DNA of 64,000 nucleotides from UBA4582 sp965657335 (GTDB taxonomy: Bacteria > Pseudomonadota > Gammaproteobacteria > Pseudomonadales > Azotimanducaceae), in NCBI GenBank assembly GCA_965657335.1, contig CBFHOH010000007.1, positions 62,001-126,000 on the forward strand, read 5' to 3'. The first letter of the stretch is position 1; every line of letters begins with the position of its first letter. The position numbers and the translations under genes were made by a program. Under the pieces are notes generated by a model, which did not search any database, was not told the origin of the DNA, and worked only from the letters and a program-made list of their open reading frames with translations. This document shows positions 26,856 through 36,362 of this stretch, one piece after another.

Positions 26856-26966
26856 GTTCTCAACCTGTAAAAAAACAATTGTACCGACGATTCACTCGCA
26901 GATTTGGACATTCACCAACGTGTTGACACAAATGGAAATGCACCAAAAGAATGATAAGTTCCAACG

Positions 26967-27425
26967 TTACTTAGCGGGTGGTTTCATAAAACTTGCCTCA
27001 CATTCGGCGACGACTTGATTGTTATCTTGCCGAATCATTTTTCCTTCCATTTGAACCAATCGCCCTCGTTGCTTGATGCATCTACCCTCTAACCTGACCG
27101 GCGTGCCAGTGGGCAGGTCATCCTTGTAACGAATTTCACACTTAGCGGTAAATGCTTTATCACCTTTCAGGTAGATCCAGTTAGCCATGACATCGTCGAG
27201 CGCAGAAAAAATCAAGCCACCGTGTGTCACAGTGTCATAGCCGCAGTGGTGTGGTTGCGGGGTGAATTCGGATCGGCATACGTCGTCTTCGATCCGGAAT
27301 TGCAGGCGCAGCCCTATCGGGTTTTCCGGACCGCAAACGAAACAATGGTTTGCGTCACTTCGAAGGCCAACTGCCGATGGCGTCTTCGTGTCTTGGTCAG
27401 AACTTTTTGTACTCACTCGTTGCAC
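26967..27425 (-). CDS. PaaI-type hotdog-fold thioesterase
   Basis: 152 residues. NHCFVCGPENPIGLRLQF followed by DTVTHGGLIFSALDDVMANW matches the 4HBT/PaaI thioesterases; the HGG element carries catalytic positions. Probably hydrolyses an acyl-CoA in the cytoplasm. Not coupled to its neighbours (79 bases to the desaturase stop). Confidence 0.85.
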   Translation of the reverse strand: MQRVSTKSSDQDTKTPSAVGLRSDANHCFVCGPENPIGLRLQFRIEDDVCRSEFTPQPHHCGYDTVTHGGLIFSALDDVMANWIYLKGDKAFTAKCEIRYKDDLPTGTPVRLEGRCIKQRGRLVQMEGKMIRQDNNQVVAECEASFMKPPAK

Positions 27426-27504
27426 CTCCGGTAATATTGACGATCTCTCAGGGGCTAAAGTTAGTTGTGGTGGACAAGTTGCCTAACGTCTGGCGCGGTG
27501 GATG

Positions 27505-28326
27505 TTAGCGCGAGAGGCCAAACAACTTCAGGAAGAAGCTGTTGTTAAATACTTCCCAGAAAGAAGTTTTGTACATTTCGCTGGGAATGTCGCTCTTGAT
27601 TTTATCGTGCAGGGCCGGAAGTTCCGACCAATGCACGCCCTGTTTGTAGTGGTGTGCAGTGTGATAACCAAGGTTGCCGGTGACAAGATTAAACACCGGA
27701 TTAATATTGTTAAAAGAAGCCTTGAAATGGTCCTCTGTTTCATTCAAGCCGGCGTGGTGATCATAGGTAACCCAAGCCGTTACAAACATGCCGACGACCA
27801 TTGGAATAATGAATAGCATCAGTGCTTGTAGCGGGTGGTAAATCGTCAGAGCGATAACCAAAGCGACGGTAAGCGCCGTGTATACGACGTGTGTTCGGTA
27901 ATGATTGGGGTATTTCTTGCCAACCAAGTAACCGCGATAATAAGACGTAAGCGCGACGTTCAGCGTGTATTCCCATTCGCCCATTAGCGTCCCGTCGGCA
28001 CGCTTCCAGCGACTTTCGTCAATCGTTTGGTCAAGGTAGTTGTGGTGGTGACCGAAGACATGGTGAAGTAGCCAAAGATTTGTTGTAACGCCAGTGTGTA
28101 ACGCGTAGGCGAGCTCCAGCAAACGATTGAGGGGAGTGGAGCGGAATGTTTTGGTGTGCTGATGGTGGTGATTCCACGAGCAGATGCAACCCTTGGGAAT
28201 GACGGTCAGGGCAAAATAGACGGCGAGAAGCCAAAAGTTCTCAACAGTGAAGTAAAGTATGAAATCCACTAGCGTGAGGGATAAAATTAAAAAGACCGGC
28301 AATCGGTCAGCAGTTTTTCGAAACAC
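27505..28326 (-). CDS. Membrane fatty acid desaturase
   Basis: 273 residues with several hydrophobic helices and the three histidine clusters of di-iron desaturases: HHHQHT, HHVFGHHH and HTAHH. It introduces a double bond into acyl chains at the inner membrane, using an electron donor not visible here. Related members include carotenoid and alkane-type enzymes, so the substrate is not certain. Confidence 0.88.
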   Translation of the reverse strand: MFRKTADRLPVFLILSLTLVDFILYFTVENFWLLAVYFALTVIPKGCICSWNHHHQHTKTFRSTPLNRLLELAYALHTGVTTNLWLLHHVFGHHHNYLDQTIDESRWKRADGTLMGEWEYTLNVALTSYYRGYLVGKKYPNHYRTHVVYTALTVALVIALTIYHPLQALMLFIIPMVVGMFVTAWVTYDHHAGLNETEDHFKASFNNINPVFNLVTGNLGYHTAHHYKQGVHWSELPALHDKIKSDIPSEMYKTSFWEVFNNSFFLKLFGLSR

Positions 28327-28508
28327 AGTATCTATCTAGTGGCTACCTGGTTGAAGTTTACCATGGGCGGGGGATTTTGCCCGGGTCATAGAAGATTTGT
28401 AGGGCATGTTATAAGCGAGTTGAATAAAAGTAAACCACTGGTTTGATTATCACGCGTAGGTTAAATTTGTGAAAGGTCAGCTGTAAAAATGAACAGGAAT
28501 TGTGTGCC

Positions 28509-28727
28509 GTGACTGGAGATAAGATCATCCCTTTTGATAAGGCAAAAAACTCTGCCAAACATCAAGGCAGTGTGATGAAGCAAAAAGATCGCAAGCTTGA
28601 TGCCTTAAAGTCAGCCTTCAAGGCATCGCGTGACGAGGTCGCCAGACAACGTAAAGCTGAGGCGTCGCTGGCACAAAAACGAAAGAAGAATAAGAAAAAG
28701 AGAGATGGTAAGAAAGGCAAGAGCTAG
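28509..28727 (+). CDS. Small lysine-rich hypothetical protein
   Basis: 72 residues, very basic; the C-terminal half is almost all Lys, Arg, Ala and Gly (RKKNKKKRDGKKGK). No domain recognised; it could bind nucleic acid or ribosomes. GTG at 28509 has AGGA at 28494-28497; the frame is open from TTG at 28500, which has no room for a ribosome site. Stands alone between two minus-strand genes. Confidence 0.55.
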   Translation: MTGDKIIPFDKAKNSAKHQGSVMKQKDRKLDALKSAFKASRDEVARQRKAEASLAQKRKKNKKKRDGKKGKS

Positions 28728-28768
28728 GTTTTTAAGGCTTTTGGCGGCTAACTGAATACGCGAATTCG

Positions 28769-29635
28769 TTATGGCTGATGCAGGGTCGCTGATATCGCGC
28801 CTCTGACCTCCGCGGTGAGGTCGTTCAAAGTTTTCATCACAGGCGCAGGCTGCGGTTGCTCCGCAGTGTCTCGCTCAACCGCATTTGTACTAAGTAGCTT
28901 CGGTCTGTCTTGGCTCGACCTGGGGTGATCAGCGGTGTGTGCCTCGACACTCACCGATATCGGCGCGCCAATTGTCATACGCGCGACACCTGGGTGTAAG
29001 TCAGCCGTGTCTGAGGGTAGTATTTCCAGCGTGTTGTGAATGGTGATCGGCAGTATCGGCAGATTCAGCTCCTGTGCCATTCGAAAGGCCCCTTTTTTGA
29101 AAGGCTTCAGCTCGCCACTGCGAGATCGCGTGCCCTCTGCGAAGAAGACCACCGACATCCCGTTCTTGATTCTCTCTCTTGCGCGTTCCATTGAAGCCAG
29201 GGCGGCCTCAGTGTTTGAACGATCAATGATGACATGCCCCATCATTTCGCAAGCTAACCCTAATATAGGTACGGCCCTTAGCTCCCGTTTCATCACCCAT
29301 TTGATGTCCATACCGAGGTAGCCGTAGAGCAGAAAAATATCAAGCATACTTTGATGGTTTGCCACGATGACGTAGGACTGCCCCTGCTTGATATGTTCCT
29401 TGCCGCTAGCCCTGATGCCAATAAGTGAGACGGTTGTATTAATTTTTGCCCACAGCGTGCCAAAAACTCGCGAGGCAAAGTCGGGCGCACCCAAAAACGA
29501 CAGAACGATAATGATCGAACCAAGTATTGCGGTCGACAACACCAAGAAAGGCACGACAAAAATCCACTTGTATACCGTGTAAAGCCCGCTTTTTCGTGTG
29601 GTGCGATCCAAAACTTGTTCACTGCCGATCTTCAT
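28769..29635 (-). CDS. 1-acyl-glycerol-3-phosphate acyltransferase (PlsC-like)
   Basis: 288 residues. After an N-terminal membrane helix come the acyltransferase motifs NHQSMLD (HX4D) and FAEGTRSR, with PILPITIHNT. It transfers an acyl chain to lysophosphatidate in phospholipid synthesis. A C-terminal extension of about 50 residues after the catalytic domain (HTADHPRSSQDRPK onwards) is unusual and has no recognised role. Confidence 0.9.
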   Translation of the reverse strand: MKIGSEQVLDRTTRKSGLYTVYKWIFVVPFLVLSTAILGSIIIVLSFLGAPDFASRVFGTLWAKINTTVSLIGIRASGKEHIKQGQSYVIVANHQSMLDIFLLYGYLGMDIKWVMKRELRAVPILGLACEMMGHVIIDRSNTEAALASMERARERIKNGMSVVFFAEGTRSRSGELKPFKKGAFRMAQELNLPILPITIHNTLEILPSDTADLHPGVARMTIGAPISVSVEAHTADHPRSSQDRPKLLSTNAVERDTAEQPQPAPVMKTLNDLTAEVRGAISATLHQP

Positions 29636-29850
29636 AGCCTAATTCTGCCTTTCTCTGTGGCTTGCTCGCAAGGGAATAACCCATATTTCCCTTGTGTGGA
29701 TATCAATAGTGCGCTTTTTTTGCCGGTTGAGCTTTACTCAATGCCCGTGGGTGCGCGATGTTCAGGTGAAAATACGAAAAACTTGCGACACACCAATTGG
29801 ATTATCTGTCGCGCAGGATAATTGACTCTGCGTTGAATATGACTAGAATA

Positions 29851-29871
29851 ACGTAATCAACTACGTAATCA
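29851..29871. repeat. Two direct copies of ACGTAATCA, 12 bases apart
   Basis: ACGTAATCA at 29851-29859 and 29863-29871, 13 bases before the MarR-GNAT start. They lie just after a possible promoter (TTGACT 29823-29828, TAGAAT 29844-29849, spacer 15). Position suits binding by the encoded MarR domain, though no experiment can be cited. Confidence 0.4.
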
Positions 29872-29883
29872 TATGGATACTTT

Positions 29884-30861
29884 ATGAGCTCCGATGTTCT
29901 CAGTAGTATTGGGCCGCTGGCCTTCGGCAGCAGGTTGAAGCGTCTATCTGATCGTGTCATGCAAGACAGTTTAAGGATGTACCGGGCAACGGGTCTTGCG
30001 TTCGAGCCGAAGTGGTTCCCTGTTTACTACTACCTGAGTGAATTGGGGCCCAGTTCGATCATGGAAATTGCGAGGGGCTTGGGGGTATCTCACCCCTCTG
30101 TTAACCAGATTGCTCGCGAAATGACAGCGGCCAATCTTGTTTCCGCATACAAAGACACCGCTGATAAAAGAAGACGTGTGTTAGCGCTTACTAGTTTCGG
30201 AAAGCAGCAAAAGCAAAGTATCAGTGATGTATGGCAAGTGGTTGAGGCAACGCTAGCGTCGTTGCTTGATGAGACCGGTGTCGATATGTTGGGATATATA
30301 GGCACGGTTGAACGTCTGCTAGACCAGCGTAGTCTGGAACAGCGGTTTCTTGACCGCTACAACCCTGCAGCCCGCGAATTCGAAGTTCGGGACTTTCGTT
30401 CTGCCTTCGCCGATTCATTTCGGCTGATTAACGAAGAATGGATCAACGAAGATTTTGTCATGGAGGAATCAGATCGCGTCGCGCTATCCAATCCCCTCGG
30501 TCATATCATCGATTCAGGTGGTGCAATACTTTTCGCATGCGAAAAAACAAAAGACGAGCCGCTGGGCACCTGCGCACTGATCAATAGGGGCAATGGTATT
30601 GGTGAGCTCGCTAAAATGGGCGTATACAAAACAGGACGCGGGCAGGGTCTTGGAAAATTATTGCTAACGGCCGCGCTAAACAAAGCTGTTGAGATGGGCT
30701 TCAGAAAATTATATCTAGAAACCAACTCAAAACTTGCCCCGGCTTTGGGGCTCTATCGTCGTTTGGGATTCGTTCAAATGCCATTTCCTAGCGTGTCAGA
30801 TTACAATCGCGCTGACGTCTACATGGAGATTTCCCTGAGTGCCATGACAGTGCCCGGATAG
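29884..30861 (+). CDS. MarR-type HTH fused to GNAT acetyltransferase
   Basis: 325 residues. The N-terminal half is a MarR-like winged HTH (ELGPSSIMEIARGLGVSHPSVNQ, DKRRRVLALTSFG). The C-terminal half is a GNAT domain (ELAKMGVYKTGRGQGLGKLLL, the acetyl-CoA-binding Q/RxxGxG/A, and KLYLETNSKLAPALGLYRRLGF). MarR-GNAT fusions are a known architecture. It may couple sensing of a metabolite to its acetylation. Monocistronic. Confidence 0.88.
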   Translation: MSSDVLSSIGPLAFGSRLKRLSDRVMQDSLRMYRATGLAFEPKWFPVYYYLSELGPSSIMEIARGLGVSHPSVNQIAREMTAANLVSAYKDTADKRRRVLALTSFGKQQKQSISDVWQVVEATLASLLDETGVDMLGYIGTVERLLDQRSLEQRFLDRYNPAAREFEVRDFRSAFADSFRLINEEWINEDFVMEESDRVALSNPLGHIIDSGGAILFACEKTKDEPLGTCALINRGNGIGELAKMGVYKTGRGQGLGKLLLTAALNKAVEMGFRKLYLETNSKLAPALGLYRRLGFVQMPFPSVSDYNRADVYMEISLSAMTVPG

Positions 30862-30934
30862 GTTGCTGCCGCAGCATCAGAACAAATGGAATATTTTTTA
30901 ACATTAATTTACAACGGTAATCGGAATAGAATAC

Positions 30935-32488
30935 ATGACGTTTAAGTCGGCCCTCTCGCCAATGCAACAGCCCCTGAATTTTCGCAAGATCTCGAGTAGA
31001 TGGATTACCCCGAAAAAGCAACAGCCCCTGAATTTTCGCAAGATCTCGAGTAGATGGATTCCCCCGAAGTTGATAAAACGAGCGCTTTTTCTCAGCATTT
31101 TTCTGTCCTTTACCAGCGCAACCGTGCGGGCAGAGTTGCCTGCCGATGCAAACGCGCTCAAATGGTATAAAGCTGGACAGTCATTCGTAAAGCAACAAAA
31201 AAGATCAACGCGAGGCAAGAAAAAGGCAAAAAATGTCATTCTATTTGTCGGAGATGGAATGAGTATTACGACTGTGACGGCCAGTCGAATTTATGAAGGG
31301 CAAATGAAAGGCGCGGATGGTGAGGAAAATTTGCTGTCGTTTGAAAAATTTCCGCACGCTGCGCTGTCAAAAACTTATGCCGTTGACCGCCAAGTGTCCG
31401 ATTCGGCGTCAACTGCAACTGCAATGTTAACGGGCGTTAAAACGCGATTTAGAACGCTCGGAGTTGATGGCTCAGCGATTGATGCAGATTGTCAAAACGG
31501 TCGATTGAGAACGTTGCTTGAAAGTGCCGAAACGAAGGGGCTCGCGACTGGTTTTGTCACAACTACGCGGGTGACGCATGCGACGCCTGCCGCAACTTTT
31601 GCACACACCATCGAACGTGATTATGAAGCTGCAGGCGGTAATTGCGCTGACATTGCGCAGCAGTTGATCGAGTTTCCGTTCGGTGACGGGCTAGAGGTGG
31701 CGATGGGTGGTGGTCGACAGATGTTTATTCCGAGTGCCGAAGGGGGAGAGCGAACAGATGGTCGCGACCTCACTGCAGAATGGCAAGCAAGATACAAGGG
31801 GGCCGCCTATGTGACGGATACAGCATCGCTCGAGGCCGTTGACAAAAATACGAATCACCTTCTGGGATTGTTCGCTGATTCACATATGAGTTTTTCTGAG
31901 CTTCGCGATAAGTCGCCAACAGGCGAGCCATCTTTAACAGAAATGACGGTTAAAGCGATAGAATTACTTGAAAATAACCGCAAGGGTTTCTTTTTACTAG
32001 TTGAAGGCGGACGGATTGATCATGGCCATCACGCGGGTATCGCGAAGCTTGCGCTGACAGAGACAGTTGAGTTCAGCAATGCAATTCGCCGAGCGACTAA
32101 TCTGGTTGGACCGGATACGCTCATTATTGTGACAGCAGATCATAGTCACACGATGACTATGGCGGGCTACCCTCGGCGCGGGAATCCAATACTCGGCTTT
32201 GCAGGAAAAGATGTTAATGACTTGCCATACACAACGCTTGCCTATGCCAATGGCCCTGGTCACCGTGAGGCAAAAAAAGAAGGCGTCGATCCGGACCTTA
32301 CAAAGGTAGACACTGAAGCTTTTAATTTCAGGCAGGCTGCCGCGGTGCCGCTACGCGTTGAAACCCACGGCGGTGAAGATGTTGCCATCTACGCGACAGG
32401 GCCGGGTAGTCAGTGGATAAATGGTGTCATGGAACAAAATGCGATATTTCACGTGATGCGCGAAGCGCTGCTCGGTTCGAGTGATTAG
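30935..32488 (+). CDS. Periplasmic alkaline phosphatase with duplicated leader
   Basis: PhoA-type metallo-enzyme. LFVGDGMS holds a metal Asp, DSASTATAM the nucleophilic Ser, VEGGRIDHGHHAG and TADHSHT the metal ligands. It hydrolyses phosphomonoesters outside the cytoplasm. The frame from ATG at 30935 has a good ribosome site (CGGAAT), but encodes about 45 residues with two 18-residue repeats before a normal signal peptide (LIKRALFLSIFLSFTSATVRA). A TTG at 31070 would start exactly at the signal peptide. No Pho box was seen. Confidence 0.9.
   Translation: MTFKSALSPMQQPLNFRKISSRWITPKKQQPLNFRKISSRWIPPKLIKRALFLSIFLSFTSATVRAELPADANALKWYKAGQSFVKQQKRSTRGKKKAKNVILFVGDGMSITTVTASRIYEGQMKGADGEENLLSFEKFPHAALSKTYAVDRQVSDSASTATAMLTGVKTRFRTLGVDGSAIDADCQNGRLRTLLESAETKGLATGFVTTTRVTHATPAATFAHTIERDYEAAGGNCADIAQQLIEFPFGDGLEVAMGGGRQMFIPSAEGGERTDGRDLTAEWQARYKGAAYVTDTASLEAVDKNTNHLLGLFADSHMSFSELRDKSPTGEPSLTEMTVKAIELLENNRKGFFLLVEGGRIDHGHHAGIAKLALTETVEFSNAIRRATNLVGPDTLIIVTADHSHTMTMAGYPRRGNPILGFAGKDVNDLPYTTLAYANGPGHREAKKEGVDPDLTKVDTEAFNFRQAAAVPLRVETHGGEDVAIYATGPGSQWINGVMEQNAIFHVMREALLGSSD
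30965..31072 (+). repeat. 54-base tandem duplication in the alkaline phosphatase leader
   Basis: Two adjacent 54-base units (30965-31018 and 31019-31072), nearly identical through their first 42 bases and in frame. They encode QQPLNFRKISSRWI followed by TPKK or PPKL. Eighteen codons per unit means frame is kept. It looks like a recent duplication. Confidence 0.85.
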
Positions 32489-32520
32489 TGTTGGTCACTC
32501 GCGCTTAACCGGGATGTTGA

Positions 32521-33207
32521 CTATGTGCGGCGGCTGAAGCTGCCGGTTTCGACAAAGGTGATGCATTGCTTGATTACCTCTTGGTTACGCATAATAAAGG
32601 TGTGGTTAAGCGGCAGTTGAATAAAATCAGCCATGCCATCTACCTTCGTGCTTGTCACGCTGACTTTTCCATCGTTCGGCTTTGGCAGGTGTCTTGATAA
32701 AAGCGGATTGATTGACCTGTCACCGGCAATGATGCCAACTGGAAAAGTTACTGGGCCAAGCCGAAGCGGGACGCTTTGGCTACCGGTGCCCAATTGCCGT
32801 CCCGCGGGTCCGTACAGCATCATAAACCCCGGTTTGTTACCGAAAAACTCAACGATTTCACTCCCTTGATTAGGCGGTGCAATCATGACGGATTGTCCAA
32901 GATTGTTGATGCTGTGAGATGAAAGGTAGTGTCTCAGTAAAATGCCGCCCATAGAGTGAGTGACAAAATGAACCTTGCCTACGCTTGATGGCAGTTGGGG
33001 GGCGTTGCCCGTCGCTTTGCGGCACGCATCAAGTGCTGCTTTGACCGCTTTTTCGGATAGTACTTCAATCTTGTCAGACCGAGACCGGTAACCTAGGTTG
33101 CAAGTGTGGTACCCCCTTTGCTTGAAAGCCTCTGCCATCTTGTTCATAGAGTTGGCTGTTCTCGCCAGTCCATGCAGCAAGATGACGCAATCTTTTTGTG
33201 GCGCCAT
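32521..33207 (-). CDS. Lipase-like alpha/beta hydrolase
   Basis: 228 residues from the preferred start. VILLHGLARTANSM is the oxyanion-hole region, VTHSMGG the nucleophile elbow, and PLNHTFI holds the likely catalytic His. It resembles small bacterial lipases/PGAP1-like esterases. The frame extends to 33312, but the added 35 residues look non-conserved; ATG at 33207 has GAGAAG just upstream. No signal peptide is visible from 33207, so it would be cytoplasmic. Confidence 0.8.
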   Translation of the reverse strand: MAPQKDCVILLHGLARTANSMNKMAEAFKQRGYHTCNLGYRSRSDKIEVLSEKAVKAALDACRKATGNAPQLPSSVGKVHFVTHSMGGILLRHYLSSHSINNLGQSVMIAPPNQGSEIVEFFGNKPGFMMLYGPAGRQLGTGSQSVPLRLGPVTFPVGIIAGDRSINPLLSRHLPKPNDGKVSVTSTKVDGMADFIQLPLNHTFIMRNQEVIKQCITFVETGSFSRRT

Positions 33208-33473
33208 CGTCTTCTCGTAAAAGTTATCGTTATCCGTTGCCCGTATTGCGGGCGCACGCGAACCAGGAAAATCTGTTGAAGTAGATGTTGCGTTTTTTTG
33301 CCTACATTTCAACCGTTTCAGCGGTTTGTGCCTTCAACGCCTGTTGCTTTGCATAGCAGCATGCTCTCCTATTCAGACGCAAGGCACAACGAAAAACCAT
33401 GGCGCTTTGCATCAATCAGGCAGTCTGAAAACACTCTTCGATTCTGTTTGGCGCAGGTTCATTTCGGGCTAAC

Positions 33474-34235
33474 TTACGTTCGAAGTTGTATGTTATCAAT
33501 TAGCCTTACTCGCCCAAGCATTGCCGCAGCATATCGTCTGCCGGCAATAGTTTTGATGTAGTCGACTTCAAAACCGTAACGCTTTAGCTGACAGGCGACG
33601 ATGTCATCCGGGGCTTCTTCGCTAATCAGCTGGTGAAGCACAGGTGCAAGTGCTCTCTCATCTTTCTTAAGGTGAGTGTTTCTCGAGCTCATTGCCAGCC
33701 CATCGATTTCGCGAATCGTTTCGCAGCCAACGATATCAACGTCAAGGAAAAACGCCTGGACCATGTCTTTTACCAACTGCAATTGCTGGTAATCCTTCTC
33801 GCCAAAGAAAGCCTTGTCTGCCTTGACGATGTTCAGCAACTTCATCACAACGGTTAAGACGCCAGTAAAATGCCCCTCGCGGTGCGCGCCACAGAGTTGT
33901 TTGCTGAATCTGTCCTCGCTCAACTGAAATCGAAAGTCGTCTGAATAGATCTCTTCGTACTCAGGTAGCAATACAATATCAACACCGGCCTGTTCAGCTC
34001 TATCAAGGTCCTGCTTTAGCGTGATGGGATAAACATTAAGATCTTCGGGGTTGTTAAACTGTGTTGGGTTCAGAAAAATACTGAGAATCGTCAGGTCGCA
34101 TTCAGTCACGGAACGTTCGAGCAAGGAAGTGTGCCCTTGGTGAAGCGCGCCCATTGTTGGCACAAAGCCGATGGTCGAGGCGTTAAGTGTCTTCCTTATT
34201 TGCTGAAATGTTTTGATGGAAGTGATCGTCCTCAT
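33474..34235 (-). CDS. panC: Pantothenate synthetase
   Basis: Joins pantoate and beta-alanine using ATP. 253 residues from ATG at 34235, which overlaps the panB stop by four bases. Motifs: FVPTMGALHQGH, FLNPTQF, FGEKDYQQL. About 30 residues shorter than usual, with the loss in the C-terminal domain (RYGFEVDYIKTIAGRRY). The ending LGRVRLIDN is normal, so I consider it intact. Confidence 0.93.
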   Translation of the reverse strand: MRTITSIKTFQQIRKTLNASTIGFVPTMGALHQGHTSLLERSVTECDLTILSIFLNPTQFNNPEDLNVYPITLKQDLDRAEQAGVDIVLLPEYEEIYSDDFRFQLSEDRFSKQLCGAHREGHFTGVLTVVMKLLNIVKADKAFFGEKDYQQLQLVKDMVQAFFLDVDIVGCETIREIDGLAMSSRNTHLKKDERALAPVLHQLISEEAPDDIVACQLKRYGFEVDYIKTIAGRRYAAAMLGRVRLIDNIQLRT

Positions 34236-35020
34236 TTGTAAGATTCCTTGGCGGATGGGTAACAATGACTGACAACGTCGCGGTGGAAGTGATTTACCCC
34301 GCTTAGAATAGTTTCGTAAGTATTCGCGTATCGCCGCAGAAATTTTGGTGTGAATGTCGGGTTAGCCCCAAGTAGATCCTGAAGCACCAGAACCTGCCCG
34401 TTAGTGAATGGGCCTGCGCCAATACCAATGGTTGGGATCGTAAGAGATTCTGAAATCTGACGACCAAGATTCGTGGGTATGCACTCCAGCACAAGTGAAA
34501 AACAGCCGGCTGTTTCAAGCGCTGTTGCTTCGTTGGCAAGTTTTTCGGCATCGCTTTGTTTTTTTCCCTGAACTTTGTGTCCACCCATGTTGTGAATTGA
34601 TTGGGGAGTGAGCCCTAGGTGACCCATGACGGGCACGCCAGCCTCGACGATCTGCTTGATCAGAGGCAGTTGGTGAGACGCGCCCTCGATTTTTACTGCA
34701 TGAGCGCCCGCTTGCATGAGTTTTTGCACAGCCTCCATCGCCGGTGCTAGTCCCTTGCTGCAGCTGAGGAAAGGCATGTCCGCGATAATGAATTTCCTCG
34801 GTGCTCCTCTTGCTACTGCAGCGACATGCATTTCCATCATTTCGATGGTTGCGTGCACTGTCGAATCAAAACCATGCATAACGACCGCGAGTGAATCACC
34901 GACGAGAAGACAATCGATATCCGATTCGCCGAGAATCTGCGCAGACCAATGGTCGTAGCAAGTGACCATGGAAATGTGATGACTTTCTTGTTTGTATTGC
35001 TGGAAAGAATGGACGTTCAT
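34232..35020 (-). CDS. panB: 3-methyl-2-oxobutanoate hydroxymethyltransferase
   Basis: Makes ketopantoate from alpha-ketoisovalerate and methylene-tetrahydrofolate. 262 residues. MVTCYDHWSA, LLVGDSLAVVMHG and GHLGLTPQSIHNMGG are typical. ATG at 35020 has GGAGAC upstream; the frame runs on to 35203 but the extra 61 codons are unlike PanB. Second gene of panE-panB-panC. Confidence 0.94.
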   Translation of the reverse strand: MNVHSFQQYKQESHHISMVTCYDHWSAQILGESDIDCLLVGDSLAVVMHGFDSTVHATIEMMEMHVAAVARGAPRKFIIADMPFLSCSKGLAPAMEAVQKLMQAGAHAVKIEGASHQLPLIKQIVEAGVPVMGHLGLTPQSIHNMGGHKVQGKKQSDAEKLANEATALETAGCFSLVLECIPTNLGRQISESLTIPTIGIGAGPFTNGQVLVLQDLLGANPTFTPKFLRRYANTYETILSGVNHFHRDVVSHCYPSAKESYK

Positions 35021-35249
35021 GTATGTCTCCAGTAGCACTGGACACAGCAGAAGGCACATGCGGCTTGAATGCCGATATGTGTAAGGTCGTCGGTACCTGT
35101 CCTTCGCTGGATCAAGTCCCACAGTAGTTTGATGCTCTGACAGAGCGTTGTTTCTAAAACGTTGTGAGTCATCTCCGTCTTCGAAAGATCGGAGTGAGCG
35201 CAAAGCTTAATGGACCAAAAATGTGCTGTCCAGTATCTTGCGATAGTCG

Positions 35250-36320
35250 TTATTGCTCTGTCACGTAAGTCGCTGCGAGTTGTTGCCAGCGTGTTTCAAG
35301 CATCTCGAATGAAACCCGTGAAGTTGCGCAGCGCTCGATTAGTTCGACTAGCATTTCGTTTACAGGCGTCGGAATGTTGTGGGTTTTGCCCATTTCAACA
35401 ATCGCACCATTGATAGACTGTACCTCTGTTTGCCGCCCCTGCTGGATATCTGACAACATGGAAGAGATGTTTTCCCCGGTTCTTACAGCGACCTTGAGAA
35501 TGTCTTTGAGATAATCGCCGTCGCGACGAATTTGTGCATGTTCAGCGACGCGCGTAATTTCAGTGGCTACAGCAATCGCTATGTTGCGCAATAAAGGATG
35601 TTCGGCGACCTGTTTGTTTCTCTCGCCAGTGAGGGCTGTAAGTGGGTTGATGGCGGCATTAGCGGCAAGTTTGGACCATTGAATCGAACTGATATCAGAT
35701 TGCACCCGCAACTCGAAGCCTCCCAAGCGTAAAAGAGACAATATGACGGCGTGGCGCGCTTGCACCTTTGGTGAAAGACCCAGCCAGGTGCTGCCGGCAC
35801 CTTTGTGAAGGATGTCACCTGTGCTATCTAGCGTGACCCCCTCAAACAAAACGCCGGGCGCGATCGTTTTGTTAGGGTTGGCTTCTTTCAACAACTTATC
35901 GCTGCCTAAGCCATTTTGAAAGCAGATAACCAGTGCGCCCGGTTTTACTGATCTGTGTATCTCGCTGGCAACCCGGTCAAGCTGGTAAGTTTTGTTAAAT
36001 ATCAGCGCAACGTCGAGTTCAGGGTGCCTCGGAATATTGCTGGTGGCTAGAACATTAACGCAACGCTGGTGCCCATCCAGCGCAATTAAGTTAATGCCGT
36101 ACTGATTAAGATGTGCCAGGCGTGGTTGATAATGGCCAAAAACCGTCAGCGTATTTTTGTCTGTATTTTTCGTGACATCCAGTGCCAAAGATAGCCGCCA
36201 AGCAGCAAAAGAACCCATTGCGCCGGTGCCCCAGATACCAATTTTCATAGGTGAAGTGTCATTGCTTGAGCCTTGTTGCCTGTCAGATGTGCTTCGCTGG
36301 CTGTGCGTTTGAGACGGCAT
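35250..36320 (-). CDS. panE: 2-dehydropantoate 2-reductase
   Basis: NADPH-dependent reduction of ketopantoate to pantoate. The Rossmann motif GIWGTGAMGSFAAWRL and KLAANAAINPLTAL (catalytic Lys) are clear. The start is uncertain: ATG at 36320 follows GGAGG closely and adds a polar 24-residue head, while ATG at 36248 begins exactly at the Rossmann fold but lacks a ribosome site. A 229-base spacer separates it from panB. Confidence 0.9.
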   Translation of the reverse strand: MPSQTHSQRSTSDRQQGSSNDTSPMKIGIWGTGAMGSFAAWRLSLALDVTKNTDKNTLTVFGHYQPRLAHLNQYGINLIALDGHQRCVNVLATSNIPRHPELDVALIFNKTYQLDRVASEIHRSVKPGALVICFQNGLGSDKLLKEANPNKTIAPGVLFEGVTLDSTGDILHKGAGSTWLGLSPKVQARHAVILSLLRLGGFELRVQSDISSIQWSKLAANAAINPLTALTGERNKQVAEHPLLRNIAIAVATEITRVAEHAQIRRDGDYLKDILKVAVRTGENISSMLSDIQQGRQTEVQSINGAIVEMGKTHNIPTPVNEMLVELIERCATSRVSFEMLETRWQQLAATYVTEQ

Positions 36321-36362
36321 AACCTCCGATGTTAACCTTTTTTCGATGCAATCAGATGTCAA

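Noticed and set aside
30965..31072. CRISPR-like repeat
   Set aside because: Only two units, directly adjacent without spacers, and in frame with a coding sequence.
35021..35203. N-terminal extension of PanB
   Set aside because: The extra 61 codons are unlike PanB, and ATG 35020 has a good ribosome site and the usual N-terminus.
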